Shown here: positions 60,600-64,000 of the stretch, one piece after another
Position numbering within the stretch: position 1 is the first letter of the stretch
Layout: each line of letters opens with the position of its first letter
Assembly (NCBI RefSeq): GCF_014205255.1
Contig: NZ_JACHNE010000001.1
Span: 2,232,001-2,296,000, forward strand
Direction of reading: 5' to 3'
Source of the DNA: Streptomyces caelestis
Lineage (GTDB): Bacteria; Actinomycetota; Actinomycetes; Streptomycetales; Streptomycetaceae
DNA: 64,000 nucleotides
Translations under genes and position numbers: made by a program
Notes under the pieces: model-generated
Database searches by the model: none
Told to the model about the DNA's origin: nothing
What the model saw: the letters and a program-made list of their open reading frames with translations, nothing else

Positions 60600-60731
60600 T
60601 TTTGCCGCTGTGAGGCAGTTGTTGAGTGGTCACGCTTTTACCCTCTCTTGACTCTTCGGCGTACAACTTTCCGCGATTTCACCGAACGATCTGGCGCCGC
60701 TGCGACCAGCGGACTTTCAATGGTCGGCACC

Positions 60732-61751
60732 ATGGCAATACAGCTGCCGTTCATCCGCGCGAGCCGGATGACAAGGACCGCCTCCCACCTCGCCGGCGGA
60801 CCGCGCACCGACGACGAGGTGCTGCTCGACGCGCCCGACGCGCGGCTCAGCCCGGCGCTGGTCGCGGCCGCCCGCGACGACCACGGACCGGCTGCCTGGC
60901 TGCTCCGCGCCACCCGGACCGCGGCCGAGTGGGAGCGGCGCGACCGGTACATCACCCGGCTGGCCGCCTTCGCCCGCTCGCGCCCCGACTGGCTGGACGC
61001 CTGGCTCGCCACCGCCCCGCAGGACCCGGACGCGCTGCTGCTCAAGGCCCAGCTGGCGGTGGACCGTGCCTGGCAGTCACCGGCCCGGGCCGAGGCGCTG
61101 CGCGAGGTGAGCCCGCTGATCACGGCCGCCGCCCGGGCCGACCACGGCGACCCCGTGCCCTGGCGGCTCGCGCTGGACCACGCGCGCGGCGCCCAGGCCG
61201 GACACACCTACTTCGAGGAACTGTGGGCGGCGGCCGTCCGCCGCGCCCCGCACCACTACGGCTGTCACGAGTCGGCCCTGCGCTATCTGGCCGCGTCCTG
61301 GCACGGATCGCACCAGGAGTGCTTCGACTTCGCCGACCGGGCCGCGCAGGACGCGCCCGCCGACGCGCTCGTCCAGGCGCTCCCGCTGCGGGCCGCCTTC
61401 GGCTACCTCACCGACGACTGCGGGCCCGAGCTGCCCCGCGAACGGCTGCACGCGGCCGCCGACCGGGCGATCGCGCTGTCCCCGCGACTGCCGGCGGCCG
61501 ACCCCTGGCCGGCCCGGATGCGGAACCTGCTCGTCTTCGTCCTGGTGCGCCTGGAGCGCTGGCCGGACGCCCAGGAACAGCTGCGCCTGAACGGTCCGTA
61601 CGCCACCTCGTTCCCCTGGGACCAGGTCTCGGACGACCCGCTCGGGCACTTCCTGCGGGTACGCGAGGACATCCTGGCCGGAGCGGCCGGCCGGCCGCCC
61701 GAGCATCCACGGAGTGAACGGGGCGGACGCGTCCGCTCCCGCGACCATTAG
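60732..61751 (+). CDS. TPR-like helical repeat protein of unknown function
   Basis: This Ala/Arg-rich, mostly helical protein of about 339 residues has repeats such as AWLLRATRTAAEWERRDRYI and DALLLKAQLAVDRAWQ, compatible with a tetratricopeptide-like fold. There is no enzyme motif or signal peptide. ATG 60732 is my choice; 60720 and 60768 are possible, and none has a strong ribosome-binding site. Its stop lies 11 bases before the Lon-type gene. Confidence 0.65.
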   Translation: MAIQLPFIRASRMTRTASHLAGGPRTDDEVLLDAPDARLSPALVAAARDDHGPAAWLLRATRTAAEWERRDRYITRLAAFARSRPDWLDAWLATAPQDPDALLLKAQLAVDRAWQSPARAEALREVSPLITAAARADHGDPVPWRLALDHARGAQAGHTYFEELWAAAVRRAPHHYGCHESALRYLAASWHGSHQECFDFADRAAQDAPADALVQALPLRAAFGYLTDDCGPELPRERLHAAADRAIALSPRLPAADPWPARMRNLLVFVLVRLERWPDAQEQLRLNGPYATSFPWDQVSDDPLGHFLRVREDILAGAAGRPPEHPRSERGGRVRSRDH

Positions 61752-61762
61752 GCTTTTGCGTC

Positions 61763-62503
61763 GTGACCACCGTCCGGCTCCCCCTCTTCCCCCTGAACTC
61801 GGTGCTGTTCCCGGGGCTCGTGCTCCCGCTCAACGTCTTCGAGGAGCGGTATCGCGCCATGATGCGCGAACTGCTGAAGACGCCCGAGGACGAGCCGCGC
61901 CGGTTCGCCGTCGTGGCGATCCGCGACGGCCACGAGGTGGCCGCGAGCGCGCCCGGCATGCCCGACCCCACGTCCCTGCCCGAGCGGGGGCCCGCCGCCG
62001 GCTTCGGCACGGACCCGGTCAAGGCGTTCCACAAGGTGGGCTGTATCGCGGACGCGGCGACGATCCGGGAGCGGACCGACGGCTCCTTCGAGGTGCTGGC
62101 GACCGGCACGACCCGGGTGCGGCTGGTCTCGGTGGAGGCGTCGGGTCCCTTCCTGACGGCCGAGCTGGAGACCCTGCCGGAGGAACCCGGCGACGAGGCG
62201 GCGCCGTTGGCCGAGGGAGTGCTGCGGTCGTTCCGCCAGTACCAGAAGCGACTGGCGGGCGCGCGGGAACGGTCGCTGACGACCGGCGCCGACCTGCCCG
62301 ACGAGCCAGGCGTGGTGTCCTACCTGGTGGCCGCGGCGATGATGCTGGACACGCCCACCAAGCAGCGCCTGCTCCAGGCGCCCGACACCGCCTCCCGCCT
62401 GCGCGACGAGCTGAAACTCCTTCGCTCCGAGACGTCCATCATCCGTAATCTGCCGTCGTTGCCGGCGTCGGAACTGACGCGCGGCCCGACGAGTCTCAAC
62501 TGA
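61763..62503 (+). CDS. Lon-type N-terminal (substrate-binding) domain protein
   Basis: This 246-residue protein corresponds to the LON N-terminal domain alone: LPLFPLNSVLFPGLVLPLNVFEERYRAMM at the start, VGCIADAATIRERTDGSFEVLATG in the middle, and a helical C-terminal part. It has no AAA or protease domain, so it probably binds unfolded protein or acts as an adaptor. GTG 61763 is the start. It is in the same direction and close to ybaK. Confidence 0.87.
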   Translation: MTTVRLPLFPLNSVLFPGLVLPLNVFEERYRAMMRELLKTPEDEPRRFAVVAIRDGHEVAASAPGMPDPTSLPERGPAAGFGTDPVKAFHKVGCIADAATIRERTDGSFEVLATGTTRVRLVSVEASGPFLTAELETLPEEPGDEAAPLAEGVLRSFRQYQKRLAGARERSLTTGADLPDEPGVVSYLVAAAMMLDTPTKQRLLQAPDTASRLRDELKLLRSETSIIRNLPSLPASELTRGPTSLN

Positions 62504-62515
62504 AGCGGACCGGCG

Positions 62516-63019
62516 ATGGCGAAGAAGTCGAAGAAGCAGCACCAGCCGGGCGGTACGCCCGCGACGGTCGCCCTCACGGCGGCGGGCGTGGAGTTCACGG
62601 TCCACTCCTACGACCACGACCCCTCCCACCCCTCCTACGGCGAGGAGGCGGCCGAGGCGATGGGCGTCTCCCCGGACCGCGTCTTCAAGACCCTGGTGGC
62701 CGACATCGACGGTGCTCTGACGGTCGCGGTGGTCCCGGTGGCGGGCCAACTGGACCTGAAGGCCCTGGCAGCGGCGGTGGGCGGCAAACGCGCGACGATG
62801 GCCGACCCCACGCTGGCGGAGCGCACGACGGGCTATGTCAGGGGCGGAATCTCGCCGCTGGGCCAGCGAAAGAGGCTCCCGACGGTGCTCGATGCCTCGG
62901 CTTCAGCGCACTCGACGATCTGCGTCTCGGCGGGCCGGAGGGGTTTGGAGGTGGAGCTGTCCCCGGAGGACTTGCAGAAGCTGACGGGGGCGGCACTGGC
63001 CCCGATCGGACGCCCTTAG
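62516..63019 (+). CDS. ybaK: Cys-tRNA(Pro) deacylase YbaK/EbsC
   Basis: This 167-residue trans-editing enzyme removes cysteine from mischarged tRNA(Pro). The catalytic lysine is in RVFKTLVADIDG, and the family's GGISPLGQRKRLPTV loop is present. ATG 62516 lies 12 bases after the Lon-type gene's stop. A block of dispersed and tandem repeats starts 16 bases after its own stop. Confidence 0.92.
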   Translation: MAKKSKKQHQPGGTPATVALTAAGVEFTVHSYDHDPSHPSYGEEAAEAMGVSPDRVFKTLVADIDGALTVAVVPVAGQLDLKALAAAVGGKRATMADPTLAERTTGYVRGGISPLGQRKRLPTVLDASASAHSTICVSAGRRGLEVELSPEDLQKLTGAALAPIGRP

Positions 63020-63034
63020 CTGCCTGGTTCCGCG

Positions 63035-63130
63035 CAGCTGCGGGCAGTCGTGCCGCTGGGGCGGCACCCGTCCCAAAGAGAGCGGCACCCGTCCCAAAGA
63101 GAGCGGCACCCGTCCCAAAGAGAGCGGCAC
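63035..63130. repeat. Dispersed 56-bp repeat, copy 2, expanded into three 21-bp tandem units
   Basis: Bases 63035-63090 equal 40405-40460. The part GCGGCACCCGTCCCAAAGAGA is repeated exactly three times (63061-63081, 63082-63102, 63103-63123), where the other locus has one copy. It lies between ybaK and the convergent membrane-protein gene and may also terminate transcription. Confidence 0.92.
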
Positions 63131-63182
63131 CCCGCTGCGCCGGGCTGCGCACCCACCCGCCCTCAGCCGAAGCGCCGGGCAC

Positions 63183-63872
63183 CTATGCGGCAGGCGGTGC
63201 CTCATAAGGCCCGTACCCGAACTCCGGCTCCGGATCGCGAGGCCCGAACAACGCCGTCAGCCCGAGATGCAACACCAACGCAGCGAGCGGCCAGGCCAGC
63301 AACGCCCCCTTGGCCCCCAACTTCAACGGCGCGGAGAACGCCACTCCCCGCCCCACTTCCCTCGCATGCGCGACCACATCCTCCGCAGGCCCGAGCCACA
63401 CCCCGACCCGCCAGGCCAGCACCGCCCCGAGCAGCCCCCCGACGGCCATCCCCACCACCAGCGGCACACCCCCACGCCGCCGCAGCAGGAACACGACCAG
63501 GGCGCTGACGACCCCGAAGGCCAGCCCGAGCAGCGTGAACGTGCCGTCGACCCCGACGGCCTGCTCCCCCTCGGTGTCCTTGAGGTAGACGACCCAGTTC
63601 CCCTCGACCACGTCGCCGACCAGCGGCACGTGCGGCGCGAGCCACCACCACAGCACACCCAGCAGCACCCCGCCGAGCGCCACCGCCACGGCGACCACAC
63701 CGGCCTCGCGTACTTCCGTCTTCATCCCGGGCCCGTCATCCTGCCCGTACCAGCCGTGCCCGGCGTACTCGGCCTGAGACCCTGGCGCCACGGGCCCGGC
63801 GGCCGGCGGCTGCCACGCATCCTGGGCGGAACGTTCATGTGGCGGCGGTGGCGGATTCAGTGGTGCGGTCAC
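63183..63872 (-). CDS. Membrane protein with Pro-rich N-terminus (DUF2567-like)
   Basis: This 229-residue protein has a Pro-rich cytoplasmic N-terminus of about 45 residues. A first helix is VVAVAVALGGVLLGVLWWWL, and an extracytoplasmic loop contains EGNWVVYLKDTEGEQAVGVD. Two further helices (FTLLGLAFGVVSALVVFLL and LVVGMAVGGLLGAVLAW) and a last one follow. It resembles the DUF2567 family. GTG 63872 is a likely start with a weak ribosome-binding site. Confidence 0.7.
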   Translation of the reverse strand: MTAPLNPPPPPHERSAQDAWQPPAAGPVAPGSQAEYAGHGWYGQDDGPGMKTEVREAGVVAVAVALGGVLLGVLWWWLAPHVPLVGDVVEGNWVVYLKDTEGEQAVGVDGTFTLLGLAFGVVSALVVFLLRRRGGVPLVVGMAVGGLLGAVLAWRVGVWLGPAEDVVAHAREVGRGVAFSAPLKLGAKGALLAWPLAALVLHLGLTALFGPRDPEPEFGYGPYEAPPAA

Positions 63873-63928
63873 CCTGCCATCGTGCCAGGCCCGCCTGTGC
63901 CCCGCGTCACCGGACGATCCCTCCCCGC

Positions 63929-64000
63929 TCACCGGACGGCCGCCCGGCGGTAGGCCCAGGTCGCCACGGCCAGCGAGACGACGCCCACGAACGCGCACAC
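63929..64000 (-). CDS. 3' end of a possible ABC-transporter permease
   Basis: The last 23 codons of a leftward gene end in a hydrophobic helix and a basic tail (GVVSLAVATWAYRRAAVR). This is the usual ending of ABC-2-type permeases. Most of the gene is outside the window, so the call is tentative. Confidence 0.4.
   Translation of the reverse strand: MCAFVGVVSLAVATWAYRRAAVR

Noticed and set aside
60605..60731. Promoter with TTGACT and TACAAC hexamers
   Set aside because: The spacing between them is about eight bases, far too short for a sigma-70-type promoter.
63061..63123. CRISPR-like array or microsatellite gene
   Set aside because: The 21-bp units are directly adjacent without spacers and derive from a dispersed intergenic repeat.

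Overview
The window is a GC-rich chromosomal segment of a Streptomyces-like actinomycete. The evidence is very high GC at third codon positions, frequent GTG starts, many ATGA/GTGA stop-start overlaps, and a backbone gene order I know from Streptomyces chromosomes: chorismate mutase, gltBD, four ADP-ribosylglycohydrolases, lgt, a trp cluster with trpM, and the his operon with priA. I see no rRNA, tRNA, CRISPR array or insertion sequence.

Layout. 1-9.1 kb: a 5'-truncated 5'-nucleotidase, a two-gene desB/desA-like pair (amine N-hydroxylase and PLP decarboxylase) without desC or desD, aminopeptidase N, a response regulator with a repetitive tail, chorismate mutase and a GNAT acetyltransferase. 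9.2-10.1 kb: a HEXXH protein with a zinc ribbon. 10.2-20.0 kb: a compact catabolic island closely resembling the KstR2 regulon of mycobacteria (steroid ring C/D, or HIP, degradation): two SDRs, echA20, ipdA, ipdB, ipdC, fadA6, kstR2, ipdF and two acyl-CoA dehydrogenases. Both divergent promoters carry a similar KstR2-like palindrome. 20.0-23.1 kb: a solitary qcrB, a vWA protein, a scrambled ABC-ATPase pseudogene, and a 36-bp duplicated scrap of the vWA gene. 23.1-29.1 kb: a three-gene operon encoding a 1722-residue caspase + Hsp90-type ATPase + repeat protein, a small Cys-rich protein and a three-helix membrane protein. This is the best candidate for a poorly described immune or conflict system.

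29.2-63.9 kb is mostly backbone: gltD/gltB; a VIT1-type transporter; four consecutive ADP-ribosylglycohydrolases joined to a CoA-transferase and a CitE-like lyase; lgt; a DsbA-like protein; trpA, trpB, trpM, trpC, three small membrane proteins, trpE and hisI reading leftwards; a TIGR03085-type protein; and an eight-gene his operon (hisD, hisC, hisB, a 54-residue membrane protein, hisH, priA, ridA, hisF) in which every junction overlaps by 1-4 bases. A beta-helix membrane protein, a TPR-like protein, a Lon-type substrate-binding protein, ybaK, a membrane protein and the end of a possible ABC permease close the window.

How it works together: PriA serves both histidine and tryptophan synthesis (no trpF is present), chorismate mutase and TrpE compete for chorismate, and GltBD supplies glutamate. 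The 10-29 kb part looks like accessory DNA set into this biosynthetic backbone. Names rest on recognised motifs and remembered homologues, not on database searches.
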